The notes beneath the pieces were generated by a model, which worked only from the letters and a program-made list of their open reading frames with translations, searched no databases and was not told the origin of the DNA. A stretch of DNA of 64,000 nt, from contig NZ_PYGF01000005.1 of the NCBI RefSeq assembly GCF_003014575.1, positions 124,001 through 188,000 on the forward strand. Direction: 5' to 3'. How positions within the stretch are numbered: the stretch's first letter is position 1; each line of letters opens with the position of its first letter. The position numbers were made by a program, and so were the translations under genes. Positions 52,178 through 62,416 of this stretch are shown one piece after another. The DNA comes from Cecembia rubra (GTDB taxonomy: Bacteria; Bacteroidota; Bacteroidia; Cytophagales; Cyclobacteriaceae).

Positions 52178-53719
52178 TTAAAGTGCACCGTCTTCTTTTG
52201 CTTTATTGACAGCATAAGTACCGACCAGTTTACCTTGTTTTGTTCCTTCAGTGGCATCAAATCGGTAATGAATCCCTCCATAAATTCTGGAGACAGCGGC
52301 TTCTTCTGCCCACAATCTAAATTGTTGGGCATTTTCAGGGAAGAAAAATGACAATACTTCTGCACCAGCCGCAGAGAAGGTGCTGTGTCCTGATGTGTAT
52401 GCAGGGAAATTTGGGGTGCCAAGAATTGTCCTGAAGCCTTTTATGGTTTCTACAGGTCTTGGATAATGGTAGTAGTACTTGGTGTCCCAGCAGGCTACAC
52501 CTGCATCCATTATTGCTGTATTCATATAGGCAAATACCCTTGCAGACCTCAAAGGATTCAGCTTGTTTTTGACAATGGACAATTTGGCAAATTTGTTCCA
52601 ATGCCCTGGTGGAGTGTATGAACCTAAACCATCTTCCCACCAATTGGCAATTCTACGCTGGTCCAAAGTCATGTGCCTGGCAAATCCTTCCAGTTCCTTG
52701 ACATCAGCCTCAAACTGAGGAGAACCAATAGCAGGGGGAGGAGGGGAGCGGACTTCTTCAACAGTAGGTACATGCCACATTTTTACCCTTCCAAAAAGAG
52801 GGGTAAGCCCCACAGGTCGTTGAGGTGTTTCTGTATTTTGCCATTTCCAACCGAATCGCTCAAAGGCGGCATTGGCAATGGAATCAGAGATTGGCTTGGG
52901 TGTTTGGGCTTTGGACATCCCATCTGATGCTGCACGGGCCTTGGCCAACTTGACCACCTCTTCCCCGATATGAATACCTGCATCAAGGTCACTACTCACG
53001 TTGATTCCGGCATTTAACATGCTTTTTAAATGTTCTTGATAGTGTTTCTCCAAAACGTTGGCTTCCAAAGGAAACATAAGTGTCAAAATTTCTTTTGATA
53101 CTTTGGCTACCACAGCGCCATGGGATGGGTAGGAAGGTAGGCCATTTTCAGGATATGCAGGACGGATACTTGGGTCTTGGCGATATGGAGCAAGTCTATT
53201 GTATTGGAATTTATAATGCCAGGCCAAAACCAAACCATCGTATTGGGCCACACTCAGGTAAGCCAACATCCGCGATGTGTATGGAGGATGGGCAAAGGGA
53301 AATGCAGGTGGCCCCACAGGATTGGCGGGGTTGGGCAAAGTGTAAGTTCCGTCGGCATTTGGCCCGGGAATGAGGTTGTATTTGGCGGCCATTTCCAGTG
53401 CAATTTCATTCCAACGGACCACCGGATTACTAGTCCAATATTCAACTGCACGTCTCTCTGAAGAAGATAAGCTGGCATTCATGTTTTTTACTTCACCTAA
53501 TTCGGCTTGGTAAGCAGCTGAATTAATGGGATCAGGAGCAGTCAAAAGTATTTCTGAGGGATTACTAACCAAAATGGTTTTCCAGTTTCCCCCATTTTCA
53601 TCTAGACTGCTGAATTCATAAGACTCAAAATCGTAGTATCGGGGAGTTTCTTCCAGACATGCCTGGAGAATTGCTATTCCTGCAATTAGAATGAGCAAAT
53701 TATAAATATTTTTTTTCAT
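52178..53719 (-). CDS. Vanadium-haloperoxidase/PAP2-like lipoprotein with internal duplication
   Basis: 513 residues, lipoprotein signal to Cys21 (LQAC). The C-terminal half has the PAP2/haloperoxidase signature: Lys414 to Arg421-Pro422 (KX6RP), SGH with His445, and SRX5H (Ser477, Arg478, His484). The N-terminal half repeats the pattern more weakly: KFQYNRLAPYR (170-180), PSHG (198-201, His200), DAGIH (His250). Cofactor would be vanadate or a phosphate ester. Likely periplasmic, halogenating or phosphatase activity. Starts 11 bases after the stop of the outer-membrane protein at 53731. Confidence 0.88.
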   Translation of the reverse strand: MKKNIYNLLILIAGIAILQACLEETPRYYDFESYEFSSLDENGGNWKTILVSNPSEILLTAPDPINSAAYQAELGEVKNMNASLSSSERRAVEYWTSNPVVRWNEIALEMAAKYNLIPGPNADGTYTLPNPANPVGPPAFPFAHPPYTSRMLAYLSVAQYDGLVLAWHYKFQYNRLAPYRQDPSIRPAYPENGLPSYPSHGAVVAKVSKEILTLMFPLEANVLEKHYQEHLKSMLNAGINVSSDLDAGIHIGEEVVKLAKARAASDGMSKAQTPKPISDSIANAAFERFGWKWQNTETPQRPVGLTPLFGRVKMWHVPTVEEVRSPPPPAIGSPQFEADVKELEGFARHMTLDQRRIANWWEDGLGSYTPPGHWNKFAKLSIVKNKLNPLRSARVFAYMNTAIMDAGVACWDTKYYYHYPRPVETIKGFRTILGTPNFPAYTSGHSTFSAAGAEVLSFFFPENAQQFRLWAEEAAVSRIYGGIHYRFDATEGTKQGKLVGTYAVNKAKEDGAL

Positions 53720-53730
53720 CAGATGTCGGA

Positions 53731-54654
53731 TTAATAAGCTTTGAATTGGTATGTAAGACCCAGGCCAAGGCTAGCCGCTTTGCCCATATTTCGACCTGAA
53801 ATGGTTTGGTTAAAATAGGCAATGGCTCCGAAGCCCCGATCTGCTTTGATGTAATATTGGGTCCAAATGCCGACCTGACTTACCTCCATTTTATTGGTAG
53901 GTTGAGGTCTGTTGTAGGACCTGATATCATCACCTGAAAGGCAATTCAGACTCATATATGTAGCTTCGAGTCTAAGCCTTTTGTCCAATGTCCAATAACC
54001 AATAGCCCCATGGATATTTAAGGCGTTTGGTACATTCATAAAACTGGAGTAAACACTGCCATTTTGGTAATAATAAGCTCTTTCAATTTCGGTCTGTCCG
54101 CGCCATAAATAAGCTGCCGCCATGCGAAAAACAAGCCCATTATCCAGTTTATATCCAGCAATCCCTCTCATCCCGATTTCTGGTGCCCCTGCACCGATAC
54201 TAAATGGCATATAATCAGACAAATACGTCCCGACAGGAGTACTAATATGGGTATTGGTTAGGAAAAGAATTCTTCCTGTTCCTACTCTATGCTGAAGCCA
54301 ATCAACTTTCAGGGATACACTTAGGTCCTGTATCCCAGATTGTCCAACCTGTGTACCTCCGGAGGCATCTGTGCTGATATAGGGAAGGCTGGCAATAAGG
54401 TTGATTTTTTTGGTCAGACCCATGGCTACCATGGGCATCAACATCTGTCTGGTTAAGGTTCCTATGTTGGCATTCCCTCTTAGATAGTCTCCTTCCCAAT
54501 ATTGGTTCCATTTGCTGACTTCATAAATGCCCGCAACGCAGAATTCTCCCTTTGGCATCATGATCTCATCAAAGGGCATTTGTGCTTGTAATGAGGGTAT
54601 ATGGTATAGGTATAGTATAGCCAGTAATACTACTGAACTGTAAAATTTTTTCAT
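53731..54654 (-). CDS. Predicted outer-membrane protein, first gene of the PAP2 cluster
   Basis: 307 residues, signal peptide MKKFYSSVVLLAILYLYHIPSLQAQ. Strand-rich with repeats of aromatic and Gly residues (YEVSKWNQYWEGDYLRGNANIGTLTRQML, GMRGIAGYKLDNGLVFRMAAAYLW), ending LGLTYQFKAY, as expected for an outer-membrane barrel. Eleven bases separate it from the PAP2 gene, so the two are cotranscribed. In many bacteria barrels of this look sit beside haloperoxidase-like genes (inference). Substrate unknown. Confidence 0.78.
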   Translation of the reverse strand: MKKFYSSVVLLAILYLYHIPSLQAQMPFDEIMMPKGEFCVAGIYEVSKWNQYWEGDYLRGNANIGTLTRQMLMPMVAMGLTKKINLIASLPYISTDASGGTQVGQSGIQDLSVSLKVDWLQHRVGTGRILFLTNTHISTPVGTYLSDYMPFSIGAGAPEIGMRGIAGYKLDNGLVFRMAAAYLWRGQTEIERAYYYQNGSVYSSFMNVPNALNIHGAIGYWTLDKRLRLEATYMSLNCLSGDDIRSYNRPQPTNKMEVSQVGIWTQYYIKADRGFGAIAYFNQTISGRNMGKAASLGLGLTYQFKAY

Positions 54655-54876
54655 AATTATAGGTTTGGTTGAATCAAAAAACGCAATAATGCTATGTTTT
54701 CAAATTGTTACATAGCTACCAACCATCTATCAAATCTTCCTGGATTCCATGCAATTATGGAATTCTGGGAATTATTTTTAGTTATTGAAAATCCCAATAA
54801 TCCCAAGGCTTGACACCAGCTACGGTTTCAATAAGTAAAGAAGAATGGATAAAATGATCAGATAAGAAAATTAAAC

Positions 54877-55431
54877 TTAGATCAACTGTGGAGGGGGGGA
54901 GTTGACTTCTGGAAATTGATTCTGGTAAGCTGAAAAAATAAACCCTATCAATTGTTTTTCTACTTTATATGGATTGTCAAATTTAAAGTTGTTCAATGGT
55001 TGTGTATAATCTTTTACAAAGATTTTTGACAGCAGGGAATTGTTACCGGAATCTGGCAAATCATCTTGTACAAGGGAACTTACCCATTGTTTAATGGTCT
55101 TGTCAAGGTTGCTTTTGGCTGTGTCCGGCACATAAATGATTTGTAGCGTATCTTTTATATATCTTTGTTTGATAGCCCTGAAATATTGGCCATTTTTCTC
55201 AAATAGAGTATTTGTTGTTCTGAAATTTTCCTCATCTGCCATGTAAGGAAGGTTCATCGGAATTTCCAGCATTCTTTCTTCCCAGCCTTCCTGATTCTCG
55301 CTGTAGATTTTATCAGCCCAGTTGCTTTCTATCTGTATATGGAATGAAAAATAGGCCACATAATACCCAAAATGGTACAATGCGAAACAGCAAAGAAGCA
55401 ATATGGCGCTGAGTTTTCTCAATCCGAACAA
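54877..55431 (-). CDS. Hypothetical membrane-anchored protein
   Basis: 184 residues from TTG 55431; no in-frame ATG exists before residue 54, and a stop lies just upstream, so a TTG start is the best reading. One N-terminal membrane helix (LSAILLLCCFALYHFGYYVAYFSF), then a charged periplasmic domain without known motif (IKQRYIKDTLQIIYVPDTAKSNLDKTIKQWV) ending PPPQLI. The 222-base spacer to the PAP2 cluster has no recognised signal. Family unknown. Confidence 0.6.
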   Translation of the reverse strand: MFGLRKLSAILLLCCFALYHFGYYVAYFSFHIQIESNWADKIYSENQEGWEERMLEIPMNLPYMADEENFRTTNTLFEKNGQYFRAIKQRYIKDTLQIIYVPDTAKSNLDKTIKQWVSSLVQDDLPDSGNNSLLSKIFVKDYTQPLNNFKFDNPYKVEKQLIGFIFSAYQNQFPEVNSPPPQLI

Positions 55432-55524
55432 GTTTCAAACTGTAAAGTAAAATAATTTTTTGAAATTTCAACTTAAGTGGTAAAAAATTGCAGCTTTCAG
55501 AGCCTAGAATCTTATATAAATATC

Positions 55525-56655
55525 TTAGCCAGTAACGATCAGGGTGATTCCTCCGATTAAATGACCATTGGTCAAATTAATGGCCGAAATCTCCAACCCT
55601 GTTGCTTCACCTTTTTCCAAACCAAAATCAGGAATCTTGAAATCAAAATTGGTTTTGACCATATTTTTTCCCAACTCTTCATAAGTCTTGGCTAATTTCT
55701 GATGTAAGCTTCTGTTTCCACGACCGTTATTTATAGAAATCAGCGATTCTTCAAATGACCTTAATACCTGTTGCTGCACTTGAATATCAGGTCCATCCCC
55801 CCTTGTAATAATCCTGATTCCACTTCTAGCCCAATTCATTTGAAGATCATGGCTACTTTTTTTGGCTTCAAGAAAAATTTTACGGAAAATTCCCTGGTTA
55901 GTCCTTCCCTTTACTCTAAAATCAGAGATAAATGGATGGCGCATTTCATAAATTTCGAATTGTGATAATGTTCTGAAATGGATCTCAGCCTCTGTGTTCG
56001 GGAAATGTACCAGTTGAAAAGAATAATTACTGGATTGGGACACAAAATTCAAGTTTTTTTGAGCAACATGACGCTGATGTCTGGGGTCCAAAATATGTAG
56101 ATTGTCAGGTTTATCCAATGGGCTAAATGAGAAAGTTCTGGCAAAAAGGCACTTATGTCCGGATTCTGATATTGGAACTTGGTACTTCAACTCTACAGAA
56201 CCTTGCCCGCCAGCTAACAAAATGCCATCCATTTGAACCAATCCAAGTTGGATAGCAAATGCGGTATTGAATCCTAAGGAAGGATCGCATAGAAAAAATT
56301 CCACTTTCGGGTAGGGAATCATCAGGTCCCCGCTGTTGTGCAACTGACACCTGATGGAGTAACTTTTTCCTGCCTCCAAAGTAGTTGTATAAGATGTACC
56401 AGCCTCTAAAGGTAATATATTGATATCAGGAGAATTCCAAAAAGTAAAACCCGATATGGGTCTGTTCCCGGCATCTCCAACAAAGGAACGGATGAATAAG
56501 AATGATGTAGGATTAAAGATATCAGGTCTTTGTTCATCTTCTCCAGAACGCCCTAAATGGCGGGAAATTTCAGGGCTTGATTCGACTAAGTAATTTGTTC
56601 TAATACTTTGAATTTCTTCTAAAAGTTCGTGGATTTTTCTGAGATTTTCGGGCAT
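55525..56655 (-). CDS. Beta-rich protein without signal peptide, partner of the phospholipase-like gene
   Basis: 376 residues. Starts with a helical segment (MPENLRKIHELLEEIQSIRTNYL), then a beta-rich part with a CARDB-like look (YTTTLEAGKSYSIRCQLHNSGDLMIPYPKVEFFLCDPSLGF), a middle charged section and a final beta-rich end (GLEISAINLTNGHLIGGITLIVTG). No signal peptide or membrane segment. It follows the phospholipase-like gene by 91 bases on the same strand, so they are likely coexpressed and may bind each other. No named family. Confidence 0.7.
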   Translation of the reverse strand: MPENLRKIHELLEEIQSIRTNYLVESSPEISRHLGRSGEDEQRPDIFNPTSFLFIRSFVGDAGNRPISGFTFWNSPDINILPLEAGTSYTTTLEAGKSYSIRCQLHNSGDLMIPYPKVEFFLCDPSLGFNTAFAIQLGLVQMDGILLAGGQGSVELKYQVPISESGHKCLFARTFSFSPLDKPDNLHILDPRHQRHVAQKNLNFVSQSSNYSFQLVHFPNTEAEIHFRTLSQFEIYEMRHPFISDFRVKGRTNQGIFRKIFLEAKKSSHDLQMNWARSGIRIITRGDGPDIQVQQQVLRSFEESLISINNGRGNRSLHQKLAKTYEELGKNMVKTNFDFKIPDFGLEKGEATGLEISAINLTNGHLIGGITLIVTG

Positions 56656-56746
56656 GATTTCTGAATTGAGTTGGCCAAAATTGTAAATGATCCGGAAACA
56701 TAAATTACTTCTGAAAGGAATTCTTAATGATTGAATTCTTGCCTTT

Positions 56747-58687
56747 TTAGAGGTTTTTTATGAAGGATATCTGGGTTTCCGGATTATGCTTCAAAACCGA
56801 AGGTGCTTCTCTTGGATCACCCATCTGTACCCAACATGGATAAGCATATCCTCTGTCTGCATCGAGATTAAAATCAGGGAACTTCTTTTGTTTCCGCCAT
56901 CGATCAAATATTTCCAAGGTAAGGTCTATTGCATTTCCCAATGCAGGTGGATTTTTCCTGTCAGTTCGGCGCAATTCCAAATAAATTTTTTGGAATGAGG
57001 TATCATCATCCCCTGGGCCTAAATCTGCCAGGGCATCTATAAATTTTTGGTGCAGTGGTATATCACCAGTCACATAAAACAAGGCTTCTGAATTGTAATA
57101 ATCTGAGGCAGAATTTAAAATAGGTCCTGCCAGAGTTAGTTTTAATTCGCCGTCTTTTGGAGGGTAAATGAGATGCTTTTCCCGGTGGAAAAATTCCTGC
57201 CAAAAGGTTGTTGTTGGCAGTTTAAATTTTTTGGCAGGGAAATGATTTTTAAGGAAACTGGCATTTCTTCCCAATGGATCATTAAATGCGGTGTTCTTGA
57301 ATTGTTGGAATCTAGGTTCATTTAAATGTTCCATCATTGGGAATGCTAAGCCATTGAGCGAAACTCCCAATCGGAAATTTTGAAATGCATTGTATAAATG
57401 TTCATAAACTAGGCTTGCCAAATACCGTATTCCTGCGACTGTAAGGGTTGACAATGCTCCCAATATAGCATCAATAAGTGCCAAGGCAGTAGCAACTGCT
57501 GCAATTATTATTGCTGCAAGGGCCAAAAACATGCCCAAAATATTAAAATTTCCCGCTGAATTGATGGCGTTACTGATAAAATCTCCAATCTCACCAAGAT
57601 TGTTTATAGCAGTTTCCCACACCTCTAACAACTCGGCTGTCAAGGAATATGGTACCGGAGCTGGTAATGTCCCTGTATCAGTAGCACTTTTTAACCACTT
57701 GTAATAGATTCTGTAAGCATTATCAACATCTGAAGGATTTATTTTTTTACCATATTCATCATCATCCGAATCCCCTGTTCCGTATAATTTATTAATGCAG
57801 TCTGCAATAAATTTTGCCAAATGGTCAGGCATTTTACTACTGGGATCAGGAATTTCACTATTTGCTCCAATGGGGGAAATCTTTCCTGAAAAATTGAAAT
57901 TGTAATATGCATGTATTTTCGAACTGTTCCAGTCAGTATTATTTAAAATATGAGTATTGAATACGTCCTGGTAGTTTTCACAAGTTTTATGACGCTGGGA
58001 ATGGTTCCGATAAGGACCGCCAGAATTAATATTTACATAGGCATGTCCAACTGTATCTCCAGTAAAATGGGTCAAATAACCTAAAGAATACAAAAAATGT
58101 TGGGGATGATTGCTCCCTTCATCCAAAAGAGTTTTTAAAAACCTTCCCGATTTCCGGTAATGTAATGCATCAAACCACCACCACTCTCCTTTGGTTTCGC
58201 CATCCCGATAGGGATGCCCCAACTGCTCATAAAGGTCAAATTTGGTGATAAAATTGCTGATCATTTCTGTTAGATTTGCCAAAAGCCCTTCTAAAACTGC
58301 TTTCATATCAGAAAATAACTGTTCTATTTCTGTTAATGTAGAGGAGTGTTGCACCACTTGATCCTCTAAAGCCCCCAGTGCGTCCAAAATCTCATGGATG
58401 GGTTGGGGAACCAAATCAGACAAAGTTTTTTTAAACTCTTCAATGGCATCATATACTTTATAGTAGATTTCTACACCTTCACCTACCAAGGGAACTGGCC
58501 AATCTTTGGTGTTGAAGAATAGAAAATCCGGCCCCTGACATCCAAGAAAATAATAAGGTAAATTCTTTGGGTCTGACAGCAGGTTCTGTAGATCGGAATA
58601 ATCTGCAGAATTTCCCAACCCTTGCCCGTTCAATATTTTTTTGCGGAGGGTTTCAGCAATAATGTGATGTAAGGCAGGTCCTGGCAT
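56747..58687 (-). CDS. Zinc-dependent phospholipase C-like protein with central hydrophobic segment
   Basis: 646 residues, no signal peptide (MPGPALHHIIAETLRK). Candidate zinc ligands of the S1/P1-like phospholipase C fold: His7/His8, Asp54 in CQGPDF, His176 in ALHY, His207 and Asp211 in THFTGD, His215 in GHAYVN, His229/His233. Residues about 382-425 form a long hydrophobic stretch, unusual for this enzyme class and reminiscent of a membrane-inserting region. The C-terminal 200 residues are of unknown type. Partner gene follows. Likely lipid-cleaving, target unknown. Confidence 0.8.
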   Translation of the reverse strand: MPGPALHHIIAETLRKKILNGQGLGNSADYSDLQNLLSDPKNLPYYFLGCQGPDFLFFNTKDWPVPLVGEGVEIYYKVYDAIEEFKKTLSDLVPQPIHEILDALGALEDQVVQHSSTLTEIEQLFSDMKAVLEGLLANLTEMISNFITKFDLYEQLGHPYRDGETKGEWWWFDALHYRKSGRFLKTLLDEGSNHPQHFLYSLGYLTHFTGDTVGHAYVNINSGGPYRNHSQRHKTCENYQDVFNTHILNNTDWNSSKIHAYYNFNFSGKISPIGANSEIPDPSSKMPDHLAKFIADCINKLYGTGDSDDDEYGKKINPSDVDNAYRIYYKWLKSATDTGTLPAPVPYSLTAELLEVWETAINNLGEIGDFISNAINSAGNFNILGMFLALAAIIIAAVATALALIDAILGALSTLTVAGIRYLASLVYEHLYNAFQNFRLGVSLNGLAFPMMEHLNEPRFQQFKNTAFNDPLGRNASFLKNHFPAKKFKLPTTTFWQEFFHREKHLIYPPKDGELKLTLAGPILNSASDYYNSEALFYVTGDIPLHQKFIDALADLGPGDDDTSFQKIYLELRRTDRKNPPALGNAIDLTLEIFDRWRKQKKFPDFNLDADRGYAYPCWVQMGDPREAPSVLKHNPETQISFIKNL

Positions 58688-59204
58688 TTTTTTAAAAAGA
58701 AAAGTTCAATGAAACGATTAATATTCCCTAAATAAAAGATTAACAAACTTTCGCCCGGATAGGATGAAAATACCATTACTGTTCAGACAAAAAAAAACCA
58801 AAATGTAAAACTTAAAAAACTTCCCGGAAAACCACTTCCAACCACTAAATAACGCTACTCAAAATCAGGTGAAACGGTTAGGCATGAATGAAAGTACAAA
58901 TTTTTTTTATAAATGCCAAACAATCAATGAATTAATGTCTATTCTTCAGTGTTTTTCAATTTAACGTATTATCGAAATTTATTCCAATTTCTCCGAAATT
59001 CCAGCCACTGATCCTTCCATGGCAAAATCCAATCCCATACTGTTATCAATGATTTTTTTAAAAATTTCAATTTGGTTCCATTAGTTATCCAAGGGGGTTT
59101 TGATATTGGTTCTAAAATTCAGGTAAGGGTATGATTGTGGATAATCATAATAGAAAATTTGAAAAAAGAATAAAAGGATGTTTTTTGAAAAAATATCCAA
59201 AATG
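58688..59204. other. 517-bp spacer upstream of the phospholipase-like gene
   Basis: A+T-rich spacer; only the small gene at 59205 borders it on the right. No clear promoter match, terminator or small gene was found. It must contain the promoter of the phospholipase-like pair. Confidence 0.6.
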
Positions 59205-59396
59205 TTAAAAGTGGTTCAGCAATAGCCATATCAGCAACCAAACCAAACCCAACCCTCCATAGACTTTTATCACTTTTAACCTGTTCATCCTATCCAAAAA
59301 CCAAAGTACAAGTACAGGTTTAAAGAGGCCTGTTACCAGGGAGAAAATACTGATCAAGAACATGATCTGACAAAAAAGAATAAATGCCTGAAGCAT
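59205..59396 (-). CDS. Small membrane protein
   Basis: 63 residues with two hydrophobic segments: FILFCQIMFLISIFSLVTGLF and VYGGLGLVWLLIWLLLNHF, joined by a basic loop (LDRMNRLKVIKV). The G.FKP.LVL....R..V...YG pattern occurs in small conserved bacterial membrane proteins of unknown role. It comes after the infB terminator on the same strand, so it needs its own promoter. Confidence 0.6.
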   Translation of the reverse strand: MLQAFILFCQIMFLISIFSLVTGLFKPVLVLWFLDRMNRLKVIKVYGGLGLVWLLIWLLLNHF

Positions 59397-59426
59397 GTAT
59401 TTTGGAGACTTAATGAGAGATTAATA

Positions 59427-59458
59427 TAAAAAAAGGAGCCTTTTGAGCTCCCTTTTTG
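59427..59458 (-). terminator. Terminator of the rimP-nusA-infB operon
   Basis: On the minus strand AAAAAGGGAGC pairs with GCTCCTTTTT around TCAAAAG (one G-U pair), followed by a T-run. It lies a few bases after the infB stop. Confidence 0.85.
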
Positions 59459-59461
59459 GTT

Positions 59462-62350
59462 TTATTTTTTCTTTTTGATTTCCTGCATCATGTACCCTTC
59501 TATGGTATCATCAATCTGAATGTTGTTGAAGTTTTTGATGGAAATACCACATTCATAGCCTGCTTTCACTTCAGATACATCGTCTTTGAAACGTTTCAGC
59601 TGATCGATTTCTCCATCGTGGATTACAATACCATCTCTGATGACCCTGATTTTATTTTTACGGGTAATATAGCCGTCGGTTACGTAAGATCCGGCCACTG
59701 TACCGATCTTTGAGATTTTGAAGACTTCTCTGATAATCACATTACCGGTAATGACTTCTTCAAATTCAGGTTCCAACATACCTTCAATCGCATCTTTGAT
59801 CTGATTGATCGCATCATAAATGATGGAGTAATGTCTGATCTCGATTTCTTCCTGTTCTGCCAGTTTCTTGGCATTGGAAGAGGGCCTCACATTAAATCCT
59901 AGAATAATGGCGTCAGAGGCTGAGGCTAAAAGAACATCGGATTCTGAAATCTGACCGACACCTTTGTGGATGATATTTACAGAAACCTCCTCTTTAGAAA
60001 GTTTCAATAGGGAATCAGAAAGGGCTTCTACTGAACCATCCACATCACCTTTGATGATCAGGTTCAGTTCTTTGAAGCTGCCGATTGCCAAGCGTCTACC
60101 AATCTCATCAAGAGTAATGTGTTTCTTGGTACGCATGCTCTGCTCTCTGAGAATCTGCTCTCTTGAGTTGGCAATCTCTCTTGCCTCCCTTTCAGTTTCG
60201 TATACCTTAAAGTTATCACCTGCCTGAGGGGCACCGCCTAAGCCTAACACCTGTACAGGGGTAGATGGCGCTGCCTCAGTTAATTTTTTGCCTTTGTGGT
60301 CAAACATGGCCTTGACACGTCCATAGTGCGGTCCGGCCAACATGATGTCACCGATTTTAAGTGTGCCAGCCTGAACCATGATGGTGGCTACATAGCCACG
60401 GCCTTTGTCTAAAGAAGCTTCGATTACAGTACCCACAGCACGCTTGTTTGGGTTGGCCTTCAATTCAAGGATTTCAGCCTCCAGCAATACTTTTTCAAGA
60501 AGTTCGTCCACTCCTTGACCTGTTTTGGCAGAAATATCCTGAGATTGGTATTTACCACCCCATTCTTCTACCAAGAGGTTCATATTTGCCAGTTCTTCTT
60601 TGATTTTATTTGGATTTGCGTTTGGCTTATCCACTTTGTTGATTGCAAATATCATGGGAACGCCGGCCACCTGAGCGTGGTTAATGGCTTCCTTGGTCTG
60701 AGGCATGATACTATCGTCAGCAGCGATTACAATAATTGCTACGTCAGTAATCTTGGCACCACGGGCACGCATAGCTGTAAATGCTTCGTGACCAGGAGTG
60801 TCCAAAAATGCAATTTTATGACCATCAGAAGTTCTTACATCATATGCACCGATGTGCTGGGTGATACCTCCTGCCTCATCAGCGGTTACTTTCGATCTTC
60901 TTATATAATCCAAAAGGGAGGTTTTACCATGGTCAACGTGCCCCATGATGGTCACAATAGGAGCTCTTTCCTGTAGATCTTCTTCACTATCCTCTTCTTC
61001 TACTACCTCAATTTCTTCATCAGGTTTGGCAAATTCAACTTCGTAACCAAATTCATCTGCTATGATGGTGATGGCTTCCGCATCCAATCTTTGGTTGATG
61101 GATACAAACATTCCCAAAGACATACAGGTTGCGATTACCTGGTTGACGGAAACATCCATGAGAGAAGCAAGGTCATTGGCAGAGATGAATTCAGTGACTT
61201 TGAGGATTTTGGAATCTTCCAAGCCCTCCAGTTCTTCTCTCTGTCTTTCAGCTTTCTTGTCCCTTCTTTTGGCTTTTCCACTACCAGCTTTTCCACCACC
61301 TTGCAGCCTGGCAAGTGTTTGTTTGATCTGATCTTGTATTTCCTTCTGGGTTGGTTCTGCTTTTTGTACCCTGCTTACATTTTGTTGAGGAGCACTTTTA
61401 CCTTTACCTTTTCTGTCTCTGTCTCTTTGTCCTGATTGATCAGGTCTTCCCTGCTGCTGTTGCTGCTGTGGGCTTTTTGATGCTTCCACAGGTCGGTCAG
61501 GCCCTGCCTTATCAATTCTTTTGCGAGGTCTTTTCTTTTTGTCTTTTCCTCTTTCGTCAGAAGATGCTACTGGTTTACCTTTTTTCTTGGACCTGTCTGT
61601 AGGAAGTTCGATCTTACCCAAAACGGTTAGGCCTTTGAGAGAATCTGCTTTGGCTGCTATGACTCCAGAATCCTCATTCTGTTTTGGTGCAGGTTTTTCT
61701 ACCGGAGGTGCAACGACCTTAGGTTTTTCTTCAATTTTAGGAGCAACAGGTTCTTTTTTAGCCTCTGGCTGAGAGATAGTTTCTTTTTTAGCGACGTCTT
61801 CAGTATGAGGCTTCACAGCCTGAGGGGTAACTTTTGGTTTTGGTTCAACAGGAGCTGGTTTAGGTGCTTCTGCCGGTTTTTGTGGTTCTATTACCTTTGG
61901 TTCTTCTTTTTTCTCTGGCTCTTTCTTGGCGCCAAGATCAATTTTGCCAAGGACCTTGATTCCCTGAAGCTTTGGTGCTTCTACTGGGATTTTTTCAACT
62001 TTTTCCTCTTCCACTTCCATTTCCGGTTTTGGCTGAGGTTTAGGAGGCTCAGGAGTACGGACCTGTGCAACTGGCTCAGGTTTCTTTTCCTCTTTCACAT
62101 CTGACTCGGCCTCAATGGTAAAGGTCTCATGATGACGTTTACCTATTGACAAGTGGGATGCTTCCTCTTTCTCCAAAGCTGAGGATTTGAACTCCTTGGC
62201 CAACATATTGAACTGGTCCATGTTGATTTTGGAGTTCGGATTATTTTCTACATCTGAGCCCTTTTTAGCAAGAAACTCCACAATCGTAGATATCCCTACG
62301 TTGAGTTTCCTTGCCACCTGGCCCAATCTCATGGTTTTATCTTCTGACAT
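59462..62350 (-). CDS. infB: Translation initiation factor IF-2
   Basis: 962 residues. N-terminal IF2_N helical domain ([23 protein letters not shown]), a long Pro/Lys/Glu-rich linker (about 80-330, with a Gln run coded by CAG/CAA repeats near 61450), then the GTPase with G1 GHVDHGKTS (about 468), [14 protein letters not shown], and domains II-IV. It places initiator tRNA on the ribosome. Third gene of the conserved rimP-nusA-infB operon; 66 bases from nusA, where the minus-strand CAAATATA (62381-62388) could be an internal -7 box. Confidence 0.97.
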   Translation of the reverse strand: MSEDKTMRLGQVARKLNVGISTIVEFLAKKGSDVENNPNSKINMDQFNMLAKEFKSSALEKEEASHLSIGKRHHETFTIEAESDVKEEKKPEPVAQVRTPEPPKPQPKPEMEVEEEKVEKIPVEAPKLQGIKVLGKIDLGAKKEPEKKEEPKVIEPQKPAEAPKPAPVEPKPKVTPQAVKPHTEDVAKKETISQPEAKKEPVAPKIEEKPKVVAPPVEKPAPKQNEDSGVIAAKADSLKGLTVLGKIELPTDRSKKKGKPVASSDERGKDKKKRPRKRIDKAGPDRPVEASKSPQQQQQQGRPDQSGQRDRDRKGKGKSAPQQNVSRVQKAEPTQKEIQDQIKQTLARLQGGGKAGSGKAKRRDKKAERQREELEGLEDSKILKVTEFISANDLASLMDVSVNQVIATCMSLGMFVSINQRLDAEAITIIADEFGYEVEFAKPDEEIEVVEEEDSEEDLQERAPIVTIMGHVDHGKTSLLDYIRRSKVTADEAGGITQHIGAYDVRTSDGHKIAFLDTPGHEAFTAMRARGAKITDVAIIVIAADDSIMPQTKEAINHAQVAGVPMIFAINKVDKPNANPNKIKEELANMNLLVEEWGGKYQSQDISAKTGQGVDELLEKVLLEAEILELKANPNKRAVGTVIEASLDKGRGYVATIMVQAGTLKIGDIMLAGPHYGRVKAMFDHKGKKLTEAAPSTPVQVLGLGGAPQAGDNFKVYETEREAREIANSREQILREQSMRTKKHITLDEIGRRLAIGSFKELNLIIKGDVDGSVEALSDSLLKLSKEEVSVNIIHKGVGQISESDVLLASASDAIILGFNVRPSSNAKKLAEQEEIEIRHYSIIYDAINQIKDAIEGMLEPEFEEVITGNVIIREVFKISKIGTVAGSYVTDGYITRKNKIRVIRDGIVIHDGEIDQLKRFKDDVSEVKAGYECGISIKNFNNIQIDDTIEGYMMQEIKKKK

Positions 62351-62416
62351 ACGCGCTAAAAACTCTCTCTATTTATTTGGCAAATATAGGCCAATATTGT
62401 TTTATTCAGCCCCTAT

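Noticed and set aside
60515-60976. 153-codon open frame on the + strand opposite infB
   Set aside because: Lies entirely inside the well-supported infB gene, has shadow-type composition (Cys/His/Ser rich), and no family features.
61450-61470. CTG/TTG trinucleotide run as a possible microsatellite
   Set aside because: It codes for the Gln run in the flexible IF-2 linker and stays in frame; ordinary low complexity.
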